A stretch of DNA of 64,000 nucleotides, taken from contig JAKSKR010000007.1 in NCBI GenBank assembly GCA_024401645.1, positions 1-64,000 of the forward strand. The letters run 5' to 3'. Below the pieces are notes generated by a model. The model was not told the origin of the DNA, did not search any database, and was given only the letters and a program-made list of their open reading frames with translations. A program made the translations under genes and the position numbers. The first letter of the stretch is position 1. Each line of letters opens with the position of its first letter. Shown in pieces: positions 1 through 9,428 of this stretch. This DNA comes from Paludibacteraceae bacterium. Its GTDB lineage: Bacteria > Bacteroidota > Bacteroidia > Bacteroidales > Paludibacteraceae.

Positions 1-2
1 CA

Positions 3-44
3 GTCCCCCGGGGTTCAATCGAACCCCGGGGGACTTTTCTTTTT
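3..44 (+). terminator. Rho-independent terminator
   Basis: A perfect 14-bp stem (3-16 with 21-34, loop AATC) is followed by a T-rich tract (35-44). It would end a plus-strand transcript arriving from outside the window. The stem is very GC-rich compared with the surrounding sequence. Confidence 0.85.
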
Positions 45-73
45 GCGCGCACCTGGCCGTTGTCGCGGCGGGG

Positions 74-107
74 CTCTGTCCCGCCATGTTAGTGTGGCGG
101 GACGGAG
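74..107. repeat. GC-rich inverted repeat, hairpin
   Basis: A 12-bp stem with one G-T pair (74-85 with 96-107) and a 10-nt loop lies between the terminator and the giant gene. No T-run follows, so it is not an obvious terminator. Its role is unknown; it could be a REP-like element or a structured leader. Confidence 0.5.
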
Positions 108-233
108 AACCATCACGCCTATTTCCCATGGATACAGAAACGCACGATGTGGGTTAACCGTCCATTACAAAATCACGAAGAAAATTTCGAAATTTTTTCT
201 ATTAAACCTAACCGCCCTTACTATTTATATGCA

Positions 234-241
234 TATATTTG
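234..241 (+). promoter_or_regulatory. candidate -7 promoter element of the giant gene
   Basis: TATATTTG fits the Bacteroidota -7 consensus TAnnTTTG and lies about 38 nt before the chosen ATG at 279. No clear TTG sits at the -33 position, so the assignment rests on the -7 match alone. Confidence 0.4.
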
Positions 242-278
242 CCAGTATGCACTATTAGCATATTAAAAATATTTGCGT

Positions 279-3200
279 ATGTTGCAGAATAAGTGTACGT
301 ATAAAGCAGTATTATTTATCTTATATTTTATTTTGTTCCCTTTCACTAACTACGGAGCAAATGTATGTGGAGGTCCTTCAAAAGTGACGTTTACGGCCAC
401 TGCCGATAATTGTACCTTTTTAGGGGAAGAAGTCTTCGAACTTTTGAAAAAATCTGATGAATTACAGGGAAAAACGTTAGTTAATAAGACATCTTCTTCT
501 GCAAAATTTGAATTTGGCATGAAATCTAATTTCTACTATTATATTAATGGGAAAGAATGTTCTTCGATAGTTGAAATTACTGAAGGCACTGTCGATTGCC
601 CACAATTGTCGCTTAAGCAGGTTGATGTTGTTAATGGTTTTTGTGACGAAAATCTCGAAAGAGAAGTTTTAAAGTCGCTTCAAGAAGAAATTAGACGCGA
701 TTGTAGAATTGCAAAGGATGCGTGCTATATTAACGATTGGTCATCAGCTAGCCGCACTATTGATGACGGTTTAGCAATCTATTCTTTCGATTATTCTATA
801 GCTGTTAAACCCAACAGGGTGGTTCTCGACAATTGCAAGGCCGAGATTAAGGTACGCGATGTTTCAGCTCCTATCTGTCCAAAAGAAAATTTAAACATTC
901 ACGTACTTCTTGACGAGAACTGTATGGTGACCTCTAACGAGGCGATTGATTACTTCGACAATAAAATTTCTGCTAATGACAAAGGGAAACCCTATTGCGA
1001 GGATGGTTTGCTGTTTGCCGATATTTCCTTATATGAAGATACACAATTGGGTTATAGCCGCTATTTGGGCATTGCTCCCGATTATGTCTATATAAAGAGT
1101 CAAGATGCCGAACGTCCAACGGTTTCTTACCGACTGGCGTCTAATAAAGACATGGTGAATTATAAAGAATGTTCGGCTAGAGTCTTTTTGTTCGACGATT
1201 CTGACATAGAATGTGCGAATGCCGAGCCGATTCTTTTAGCGACAGGAATAGATGGGAGTGCCAGGTTTGGTGACATCGTTAATTTTGTGATACCCAGCGC
1301 TTGCAATCCCAACGTAGTTACTTCAACCTACACCTTGAGCGGGTTAGGGGATGGAGTGATTGAATTCGATCCTAATAACCTGTCGGCTTATGCATTCGGT
1401 GTTGGTACTTATACCATTGATGCGCAATTTGTAAGAGAAGAAAACGAAGATCAGTCTTACAAGTCGAAAGTCTGTCAGCAGCAAATTATAGTTAGCGATG
1501 CCACATCGGCCAAGTGTCCCGAGGTCCCGTCTTCTGTTTTTGATGATGATTGCCAGCTTACATCTGCAGAAATTTCATTAAAGGTACAAGGGCATATATT
1601 GGGTTATGACGAACGTCTAGACAATCATTCATTAAACCGGAATCTTACGGTTAAAGACCTTATTGGTGATGATGTTGTTTATGCCGACAATTCCAACCAC
1701 GAATACACGTATCTGTTGCTAGACGAGGCAGGTATTGGGGCGCGGTGTTCAGTAACAGTAAATTTACAAGACGTAGAAAGTCCTACGTGTCCTCAAACAT
1801 CCCCAATATACATCTATAAGACTGCGAATGAGCTTTCGCAAGAAACAATTAGCCTGGCGGGGACCGACAATTGTGGCGTTTCATCTATTATTTGGGAAAT
1901 TGACGGAGAACCCAGTAAGGAAGAAAAGGGTAGTGAATATTCGGCATTGGTAAGTGAAACGCCAATGGGAGAGCATCAACTCAATTGGCACCTTCTAGAT
2001 GCAGCAGGAAACAAGACCGTTCAGGTGTGTTCTCAACCTTTCTCCATTATAGAAACGACCGACACCACCGCCTTTGCTTGCGGTAGTTTTTCTTGGCATG
2101 GCATAACTTACACCGAAAGTGGTGATATTACACGTGTTTTGAAAGATAAGAACGGCCTCGATTACCAATGCTCTCTTCATTTAACTATTAACCAACCAAG
2201 CAATAGCGACACCTTTGCAGTTGCTTGCGACCGATTTGAGTGGTACAACGAAACCTATAAAACAAGTGGCAACTACGCCAAAACATTCATTGCTCAAACC
2301 GGTTGCGACTCGGTTGTCACTCTCCATTTAACCATCAACCCAAGCAAGGTTTACGAGTTCTCTGCAACTGCTCCAAAGAAGTATGTTTGGAATGGCAAAG
2401 AATATACCGAAAGCGGAGACTATATCCAATACTTTGAAACAACTGCAGGATGCGACTCAACCGTCACCCTTCACTTGACTATTCTGCCAACAATAACGAC
2501 CTTGCTTACGAAATCCGCATGCGAAAGATTTGAATGGAACGGCAGGGAGTATACCGAGAGTGGCATTTACACCCAAACGTTTGAATCCTCAAGTGGCAGC
2601 GATAGCATAGTCACCCTTAACTTGACGATTAACCACGCACTTTCTAGTGACACCTTTGCTGTCGCGTGCAACCAATTTGTATGGTACAACAAAACCTATA
2701 AAACAACTGGCAACTATACCAAAAACTTCGTTGCCCAAACCGGTTGCGACTCGGTTGTCACTCTCCATTTAACCATCAACCCAAGCAAAGTTTACGAGTT
2801 CTCTGCAACAGCTCCAAAGAAGTATGTCTGGAATGGCAAAGAATATACCGAAAGTGGAGACTACGTTCAACGTTTCGAAACATCAGTTGGATGCGACTCA
2901 ACCGTTACCCTTCACTTGACTATTTTGCCAACAATAACGACCTTGTTTACGAAAGCCGCATGCGAAAGCTTCGAATGGAACGGCAGGGAATACACCGAAA
3001 GTGGCACTTATACCCAAACATTCGAAGCAGCAAGTGGTAGCGACAGCATCGTCACCCTCAATCTGACGATTAACCACGCGCTTTCTAGTGACACCTTTGC
3101 CATTGCTTGCGACCAGTTCACTTGGTTCGGCAAGGAATACAAAACAAGTGGAGACTACGCCAAAACCTTTGTTGCCCAAACCGGTTGCGACTCGATCGTT

Positions 3201-6200
3201 ACCCTACACTTGACGGTTAATCAGTCATACGAAACCGACACCTTTGCCATTGCTTGCGACCAATTTACTTGGTATGGCAAGGTGTATAAAACAACCGGCA
3301 ACTACGCCAAAACATTCGTTGCCCAAACTGGTTGCGACTCGGTTGTTACCTTGCATTTAACGGTTAATCCATCATATGAAACCGACACCTTTGCCGTCGC
3401 TTGCAACCAATTCTTTTGGTATGGCAATGAGTACAAAACAAGTGGCAACTATACCAAAACCTTTGTTGCCCAAACTGGCTGCGACTCGGTTGTGACCTTG
3501 TATTTAACGGTTAATCAATCATACAAAACCGACACCACCGCCGTAGTTTGCGACCAATTTACATGGTTCGGTAATGAATACAAAACAAGTGGCAATTATG
3601 CCAAGACATTCATTGCTGCCAATGGTTGTGATTCAATCGTGACCTTGCATTTGACGGTTAATAAATCATACAAAACCGACACTACCGCTGTAGCTTGCGA
3701 CCGATTTGAGTGGTACAACGAAACCTATAAAACAACTGGCAACTATACCAAAACATTTGTTGCTCAAACCGGTTGCGACAGCACAGTCACCCTTCACTTA
3801 ACCATCAACCCAAGTCAGGTTTACGAGTTCTCTGCAACTGCACCAAAGAAATATGTTTGGAATGGCAAAGAATACACCAAAAGTGGCGACTATGTACAAC
3901 GTTTTGAAACAACAGCAGGATGCGATTCAATAGTTACCTTGCATTTAGGCATCAGTCCAGCCATCACTACATCCTTTACGAAAGTCGCCTGCGAAAGCTT
4001 CAAGTGGAATGGCAAGGAGTATACCGAGAGTGGCATTTACACCCAAACGTTTGAGACTTCAAGTGGTAGTGATAGCATCGTCACCCTTAACTTGACGATT
4101 AATCACGCTCTTTCTAGTGACACCTTTGCAGTTGCCTGTGACCAATTCACTTGGTATGGCAATGAGTACAAAACAAGTGGCAACTACACCAAAACCTTTG
4201 TTGCCCAAACCGGTTGCGACTCGATCGTTACCTTGCATTTGAAGATTAATCAATCATACGAAACCGACACTTTTGCCATTGCTTGTAATCAATTCACCTG
4301 GTATAGCAATGAGTACAAAACAAGCGGAGCCTATACCAAAACCTTTGTTTCCCAAACCGGTTGCGACTCGATCGTGACTTTGCACTTAACGGTTAATCCA
4401 TCATACGAAACCGACACCTTTGCTGTTGCATGCGACCAATTTGAATGGTACAACAAAACCTATAAGACCAGTGGCAACTATACCAGAACATTCGTTGCTC
4501 AAACTGGCTGCGACAGCACCGTCATCCTCCACTTAACCATCAACCCAAGCAAGGTTTACGAGTTTTCTGCCACAGTGCCAAAATTTTATCTTTGGAATGG
4601 CAAAGAGTACACCGAAAGCGGTGACTACGTTCAACGTTTTGAAACAACAGAAGGATGCGATTCAATAGTTACCTTGCATTTAGGCATCAGCCCAGCCATT
4701 ACTACATCCTTTACGAAATCCGCCTGTGAAGTCTTTGAATGGGATGGGAAGGAGTATACCGAGAGTGGCAACTATACCAAAACATTCGTTGCTCAAACCG
4801 GCTGTGATAGCACAGTCACCCTCAACCTGACGATTAACCACGCACTTTCTAGTGACTCCTTTGCTGTAGCTTGCAATCAATTCACTTGGTATGGCAAGGT
4901 GTATAAAACAAGTGGCAACTATACCAAAACATTCGTTGCTCAAACCGGCTGTGATAGCACAGTCACCCTTCACTTAACCATCAATCCAAGTAAGGTTTAC
5001 GAGTTCTCTGCAACTGCTCCAAAGAAGTATGTCTGGAATGGTAAAGAATACACCGAAAGCGGAAACTACGTTCAACGTTTCGAAACATCAGTTGGCTGTG
5101 ATTCGGTTGTTACCTTGCATTTAGGCATCAGTCCAACCATCACCACATCATTTACGAAATCCGCCTGTGAAATCTTCGAATGGAATGGCAAGGAATATAC
5201 CGAAAGTGGCACTTATACCCAAACATTCGAAGCAGCAAGTGGCAGCGACAGCATCGTCACCCTCAACCTGACGATTAACCACGCGCTTTCTAGTGACACC
5301 TTTGCCATTGCTTGCAACCAATTCACTTGGTTTGGCAATGAGTACAAAACAAGTGGCAACTATACCAAGACCTTCGTTGCCCAAACCGGTTGCGACTCGA
5401 TCGTGACTTTGCACTTAACGGTTAATCCATCATACGAAACCGACACCTTTGCTGTCGCTTGCGACCAATTTACCTGGTATAGCAATGAATACAAAACAAG
5501 CGGAATCTATTCCAAGAGTTTCGTTTCTCAAACTGGCTGCGACAGCACCGTCACTCTTCACTTAACCATCAATCCAAGTAAGGTTTACGAGTTCTCTGCA
5601 ACTGCTCCAAAGAAGTATGTCTGGAATGGTAAAGAATACACCGAAAGCGGAAACTACGTTCAACGTTTCGAAACATCAGTTGGCTGCGACTCAACAGTTA
5701 CCCTTCACTTGACTATTCTACCAATAATAACGACCTCGCTTACGAAATCCGCATGCGAAAGCTTCGAATGGAACGGCAGGGAATACACCGAGAGTGGCAC
5801 ATATACCCAAACGTTTGAATCCGCAAGTGGCAGCGACAGCATAGTCACACTTAACTTGACGATTAATCACGCGCTTTCTAGTGACACCTTTGCAGTTGCT
5901 TGCGACCAATTTTTATGGTACAACAAAACTTATAAGACAAGTGGAAACTATACCAAAACCTTTGTTGCCCAAACCGGTTGCGACTCGGTTGTTACCCTGC
6001 ATTTAATGGTTAATCCATCATATGAAACCGACACCTTTGTCGTAGCTTGCGACCAATTTACCTGGTATAGCAATGAGTACAAAACAAGTGGTAACTATAC
6101 CAAAACCTTCATAGCTCAAACTGGCTGCGACTCGATCGTGACATTGCATTTAACGGTAAATCAATCTTACGAAACCGACACCTTTGCTGTCGCTTGCGAC

Positions 6201-9200
6201 CAATTTACATGGTACAACAAAACCTATAAAACAAGTGGCAACTATACCAAAACATTCGTTGCTCAAACCGGCTGCGACTCGGTTGTGACCTTGCATTTGA
6301 CGGTAAATCCATCATATGAAACCGACACCTTTGCAGTTGCTTGCAACCAATTCACTTGGTATGGCAATGTGTACAAAACAAGTGGAGACTACACCAAAAC
6401 CTTTGTTGCCCAAACTGGCTGCGACTCGGTTGTTACCTTGCATTTGACCATTAACCAATCGTATGCAACCGACACCACTGCTGTTGCTTGCAACAAATTT
6501 GTCTGGTATGGCAATGAGTATAAAACAAGTGGAAACTATACTAAGGCCTTCATTGCTCAAACCGGTTGCGACTCTGTCGTGACCTTGTACTTGACCATTA
6601 ATAAATCGTATAAAACCGACACCACCGCCATTGCGTGCAACCAATTTGAATGGTATAACGAAACCTATAAGACCAGCGGCAACTACACCCAAACCTTCAT
6701 TGCCCAAACCGGCTGTGATAGCACAGTCACCCTTCACTTAACCATCAACCCAAGCAAGGTTTACGAGTTCTCTGTCACTACACCAAAATCTTATCTTTGG
6801 AATGGCAAAGAATACACCGAAAGTGGAGACTACGTTCAACGTTTCGAAACATCTGCAGGCTGCGATTCGGTTGTTACCTTGCATTTAGGCATCAGTCCAA
6901 CCATCACCACATCATTTACGAAAGCCGCCTGTGAAGTCTTCGAATGGAATGGCAAGGAGTATACCGAGAGTGGCAATTACATCCAAACGTTTGAAGCTTC
7001 AAGTGGTAGCGACAGTATCGTCACTCTTAACTTGACGATCAATCACACTCTTTCTAGTGACACCTTTGCTATTGCTTGCGACCAGTTCACTTGGTTCGGC
7101 AAGGAGTATAAGACCAGCGGCAACTATACCAAGACATTCGTTGCCCAAACTGGTTGCGACAGCATAGTCACTCTACACTTAACCATCAACCCAAGTAAAG
7201 TTTACGAGTTCTCTGCGACAGCACCAAAGAAATATGTATGGAATGGCAAAGAGTACACCGAAAGCGGCGACTACGTTCAACACTTTGAAGCAACTGTCGG
7301 ATGCGATTCAACCGTCACCCTTCATTTGACTATTCTACCAATAATAACGACCTCGCTTACGGAATCCGCTTGCGAGATCTTCGAATGGAACGGCAGGGAA
7401 TACACCGAGAGCGGCACATACACTCAAACGTTTGAAGCTTTAAGTGGTAGTGATAGCATCGTTACTCTTAATTTGACGATCAATCACACACTCTCTAGTG
7501 ACACCTTTGCCGTAGCTTGCGACCAATTCATCTGGTTCGGCAAAACCTATAAAACAAGCGGTAACTATACAAAAAACTTCGTTGCTCAAACCGGCTGCGA
7601 CAGTACAGTAACTCTCCATCTTACTATCAATCCAAGCAAGGTTTACGAGTTCTCTGCAACCGCACCAAAAACTTACGTTTGGAATGGGAAAACCTACAAT
7701 GAAAGTGGCGACTATGTTCAGCGTCTTGAAACGAAGCAAGGGTGTGATTCAATTATCACCCTTCATTTGAGCGTTAGTCCTGAACTCACGTCATCTATCT
7801 CGGTTGTTGCTTGCGATGCTTATTATTGGGATGACGTGGTTTATACCGAGAGTGGCACTTATACCCGAACTTTCAAGGCTGTGAATGGCTCCGATTCTAT
7901 CGTTACGCTGTTCCTTACTGTTAATGAAAGTAAGTATTCTGACACCACTGCCGTAGCTTGCGACCAATTTGTATGGTATGGAAGAATATATAAGACGAGC
8001 GGAAATTATATGCGGGTGTTCGATTCTTGGCAAGGCTGCGACTCGATTGTCACCTTGCATCTGACGGTTGAAAACACGAGAAAGACGGACTTGTATGTTG
8101 CGGCATGCGATTCTTTTATGTGGAACGATTCTGTTTACCGCCGTAGTGGAGACTATGTCGCGCGTTACGATTCCCACTCGCTTTGCGATAGCCTTGTGGT
8201 GCTGCACTTGCGCATTAACCGTTCCTACTTTAAGGAGACGAGGGTGGTGACTTGCAGCGATTACTACTGGCATGGACGCTACTTGACAGAAAGCGGAACA
8301 TATACCGATTCGCTAACCTCTATTAATGGTTGCGATAGCATAGAACGGTTGTCATTGGTGGTTAGCGCGCCTAGCGAAACTGTGGTTTACGACTCGGTGC
8401 TGTTTGGAAACAATTACCGTGGCTATGGCTTTATTGTGTCGGAAAAGTCTATTGAATATGTGGGTAACCACAAATTCAGTCGCGTAATTCCTAGCTATTG
8501 GGGTTGCGACAGCTCCATTACGTTGAACCTTTACGTTTACCCGGTTACCGATATTGAAGTTGAAGATTCTACGGTGAAGGTTGAACCTTTAATCCCAACC
8601 GACGAGCAACCAGAACCTGATACACCAACCGATAGTGTTGTGCCACCGGTTACACCGTCTGGCGTGGTCGAGAACCTGAACAGCTATTGCGCTGGCGATA
8701 CGGTGTTCGTGTCTTACCGCTTGCTGGAGGGGGAGGTCGAGGGCTACACCATAGCTTTCGACAGGTCGGCTATGGACTGTGGCTTTGAAAGCTGTTCGGG
8801 CTATTTGTCTAGGAAGAAACCTTTCTTTGTGATTCCCGATTCTGCCTTGTCGGGAACCTACACGGCTTACCTTACTTTGTGGGGACACAACCGGGAGTCG
8901 AAGGCTCTGCCGTTTACCTTCACGGTGGGCTTGCCTAGCTCTATAATTGTTAGGATGTGGAACGATGTGGTGGTGTGCAACAAACGCGATAGAGATTTCG
9001 TGGCATTCCAGTGGTACAAGAATGGCGAGGCTATTGATGGGGCCTCCATGCAGTATTACGAAGATTTGAAGAGGGTGGAAGGTACGTATGGATTGGTGGT
9101 ATGGAATTCTAGGGGCGAAGCCTTGAAAGTCTGTCCACGTAGGTTCGGCAGGGTAGCTATCCCTTTCTCAATAGCGGTTGTGCCTAACATGACCTATGTG

Positions 9201-9416
9201 AATGAACCTTTCGATGTGCATGTCAACGGATTGAACGACGAGTCGCTACTGCATGCCAAGCTGTTGGTATACGATGCCAGGGGCACTCTGTTGGCTACCA
9301 TTCGCAACGTAACCACGCAAACCGAAGTGTCGTTGTCCTTCCCCGGTACTTATACCATTCTGCTGAACGTAGACGGCGGCCATGTGGCAACAGCCAAAGT
9401 GGTGGTCGTACCTTAA
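279..9416 (+). CDS. giant secreted repeat protein, HYR-like N-terminus, 43 x 49-aa Cys repeats, T9SS-like tail
   Basis: Predicted surface or secreted protein of about 3045 aa. The ATG at 279 is preferred to the in-frame TTG at 273 because a hydrophobic signal peptide follows it (KAVLFILYFILFPF), with the mature part probably starting near ANVCGG. Residues about 30-590 hold Cys-rich modules with HYR/Ig-like wording (DVESPTCP, DNCGVSS). Residues 594-2700 are 43 consecutive units of exactly 49 residues with W, GxxYxxSG, GCDS and VTLHLT landmarks. A diverged 44th unit follows, then a Pro/Asp/Thr linker near residue 2770, an Ig-like module (FQWYKNGEAIDG), and a terminal block (KLLVYDARGTLLATI, PGTYTILLNVDGG) that matches the style of T9SS type A sorting domains. 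No catalytic motif is visible. An adhesin or stalk role is inferred from the architecture. The gene converges on a DUF4954 gene 12 nt away. Confidence 0.9.
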   Translation: MLQNKCTYKAVLFILYFILFPFTNYGANVCGGPSKVTFTATADNCTFLGEEVFELLKKSDELQGKTLVNKTSSSAKFEFGMKSNFYYYINGKECSSIVEITEGTVDCPQLSLKQVDVVNGFCDENLEREVLKSLQEEIRRDCRIAKDACYINDWSSASRTIDDGLAIYSFDYSIAVKPNRVVLDNCKAEIKVRDVSAPICPKENLNIHVLLDENCMVTSNEAIDYFDNKISANDKGKPYCEDGLLFADISLYEDTQLGYSRYLGIAPDYVYIKSQDAERPTVSYRLASNKDMVNYKECSARVFLFDDSDIECANAEPILLATGIDGSARFGDIVNFVIPSACNPNVVTSTYTLSGLGDGVIEFDPNNLSAYAFGVGTYTIDAQFVREENEDQSYKSKVCQQQIIVSDATSAKCPEVPSSVFDDDCQLTSAEISLKVQGHILGYDERLDNHSLNRNLTVKDLIGDDVVYADNSNHEYTYLLLDEAGIGARCSVTVNLQDVESPTCPQTSPIYIYKTANELSQETISLAGTDNCGVSSIIWEIDGEPSKEEKGSEYSALVSETPMGEHQLNWHLLDAAGNKTVQVCSQPFSIIETTDTTAFACGSFSWHGITYTESGDITRVLKDKNGLDYQCSLHLTINQPSNSDTFAVACDRFEWYNETYKTSGNYAKTFIAQTGCDSVVTLHLTINPSKVYEFSATAPKKYVWNGKEYTESGDYIQYFETTAGCDSTVTLHLTILPTITTLLTKSACERFEWNGREYTESGIYTQTFESSSGSDSIVTLNLTINHALSSDTFAVACNQFVWYNKTYKTTGNYTKNFVAQTGCDSVVTLHLTINPSKVYEFSATAPKKYVWNGKEYTESGDYVQRFETSVGCDSTVTLHLTILPTITTLFTKAACESFEWNGREYTESGTYTQTFEAASGSDSIVTLNLTINHALSSDTFAIACDQFTWFGKEYKTSGDYAKTFVAQTGCDSIVTLHLTVNQSYETDTFAIACDQFTWYGKVYKTTGNYAKTFVAQTGCDSVVTLHLTVNPSYETDTFAVACNQFFWYGNEYKTSGNYTKTFVAQTGCDSVVTLYLTVNQSYKTDTTAVVCDQFTWFGNEYKTSGNYAKTFIAANGCDSIVTLHLTVNKSYKTDTTAVACDRFEWYNETYKTTGNYTKTFVAQTGCDSTVTLHLTINPSQVYEFSATAPKKYVWNGKEYTKSGDYVQRFETTAGCDSIVTLHLGISPAITTSFTKVACESFKWNGKEYTESGIYTQTFETSSGSDSIVTLNLTINHALSSDTFAVACDQFTWYGNEYKTSGNYTKTFVAQTGCDSIVTLHLKINQSYETDTFAIACNQFTWYSNEYKTSGAYTKTFVSQTGCDSIVTLHLTVNPSYETDTFAVACDQFEWYNKTYKTSGNYTRTFVAQTGCDSTVILHLTINPSKVYEFSATVPKFYLWNGKEYTESGDYVQRFETTEGCDSIVTLHLGISPAITTSFTKSACEVFEWDGKEYTESGNYTKTFVAQTGCDSTVTLNLTINHALSSDSFAVACNQFTWYGKVYKTSGNYTKTFVAQTGCDSTVTLHLTINPSKVYEFSATAPKKYVWNGKEYTESGNYVQRFETSVGCDSVVTLHLGISPTITTSFTKSACEIFEWNGKEYTESGTYTQTFEAASGSDSIVTLNLTINHALSSDTFAIACNQFTWFGNEYKTSGNYTKTFVAQTGCDSIVTLHLTVNPSYETDTFAVACDQFTWYSNEYKTSGIYSKSFVSQTGCDSTVTLHLTINPSKVYEFSATAPKKYVWNGKEYTESGNYVQRFETSVGCDSTVTLHLTILPIITTSLTKSACESFEWNGREYTESGTYTQTFESASGSDSIVTLNLTINHALSSDTFAVACDQFLWYNKTYKTSGNYTKTFVAQTGCDSVVTLHLMVNPSYETDTFVVACDQFTWYSNEYKTSGNYTKTFIAQTGCDSIVTLHLTVNQSYETDTFAVACDQFTWYNKTYKTSGNYTKTFVAQTGCDSVVTLHLTVNPSYETDTFAVACNQFTWYGNVYKTSGDYTKTFVAQTGCDSVVTLHLTINQSYATDTTAVACNKFVWYGNEYKTSGNYTKAFIAQTGCDSVVTLYLTINKSYKTDTTAIACNQFEWYNETYKTSGNYTQTFIAQTGCDSTVTLHLTINPSKVYEFSVTTPKSYLWNGKEYTESGDYVQRFETSAGCDSVVTLHLGISPTITTSFTKAACEVFEWNGKEYTESGNYIQTFEASSGSDSIVTLNLTINHTLSSDTFAIACDQFTWFGKEYKTSGNYTKTFVAQTGCDSIVTLHLTINPSKVYEFSATAPKKYVWNGKEYTESGDYVQHFEATVGCDSTVTLHLTILPIITTSLTESACEIFEWNGREYTESGTYTQTFEALSGSDSIVTLNLTINHTLSSDTFAVACDQFIWFGKTYKTSGNYTKNFVAQTGCDSTVTLHLTINPSKVYEFSATAPKTYVWNGKTYNESGDYVQRLETKQGCDSIITLHLSVSPELTSSISVVACDAYYWDDVVYTESGTYTRTFKAVNGSDSIVTLFLTVNESKYSDTTAVACDQFVWYGRIYKTSGNYMRVFDSWQGCDSIVTLHLTVENTRKTDLYVAACDSFMWNDSVYRRSGDYVARYDSHSLCDSLVVLHLRINRSYFKETRVVTCSDYYWHGRYLTESGTYTDSLTSINGCDSIERLSLVVSAPSETVVYDSVLFGNNYRGYGFIVSEKSIEYVGNHKFSRVIPSYWGCDSSITLNLYVYPVTDIEVEDSTVKVEPLIPTDEQPEPDTPTDSVVPPVTPSGVVENLNSYCAGDTVFVSYRLLEGEVEGYTIAFDRSAMDCGFESCSGYLSRKKPFFVIPDSALSGTYTAYLTLWGHNRESKALPFTFTVGLPSSIIVRMWNDVVVCNKRDRDFVAFQWYKNGEAIDGASMQYYEDLKRVEGTYGLVVWNSRGEALKVCPRRFGRVAIPFSIAVVPNMTYVNEPFDVHVNGLNDESLLHAKLLVYDARGTLLATIRNVTTQTEVSLSFPGTYTILLNVDGGHVATAKVVVVP
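2058..8378 (+). repeat. tandem array, 43 units of exactly 147 bp
   Basis: Counting from TDTTAFACGS at 2058, the array runs 43 x 147 bp without any indel and ends with VVSAPSE at 8378. Units fall into three classes. A: AVACDQFxW at the head and AQTGCDS near the end, two cysteines. B: YEFSATAPKKY head, only the second cysteine. C: SACExFEWNG head, GSDS instead of GCDS, only the first cysteine. By unit number, B units are 3, 6, 13, 18, 21, 25, 33, 36 and 39, and each is followed by a C unit. The rest are A-type or diverged edge units (1 and 40-43). Nucleotide identity is high in the centre and falls off at the 3' end. Confidence 0.95.
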
Positions 9417-9428
9417 AGGGGGTGTCTC

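Noticed and set aside
43..258. 71-codon frame before the giant gene
   Set aside because: It starts at TTG inside a terminator T-run, has no family features, and overlaps a hairpin.
1995..8273. Many open frames on the strand opposite the giant repeat gene
   Set aside because: They are shadows of the repeat: the same antisense peptide recurs in each because the sense units are near-identical.
2058..8378. A CRISPR-like regular repeat array
   Set aside because: The period is 147 bp, in frame throughout, with no unique spacers; it codes for protein.
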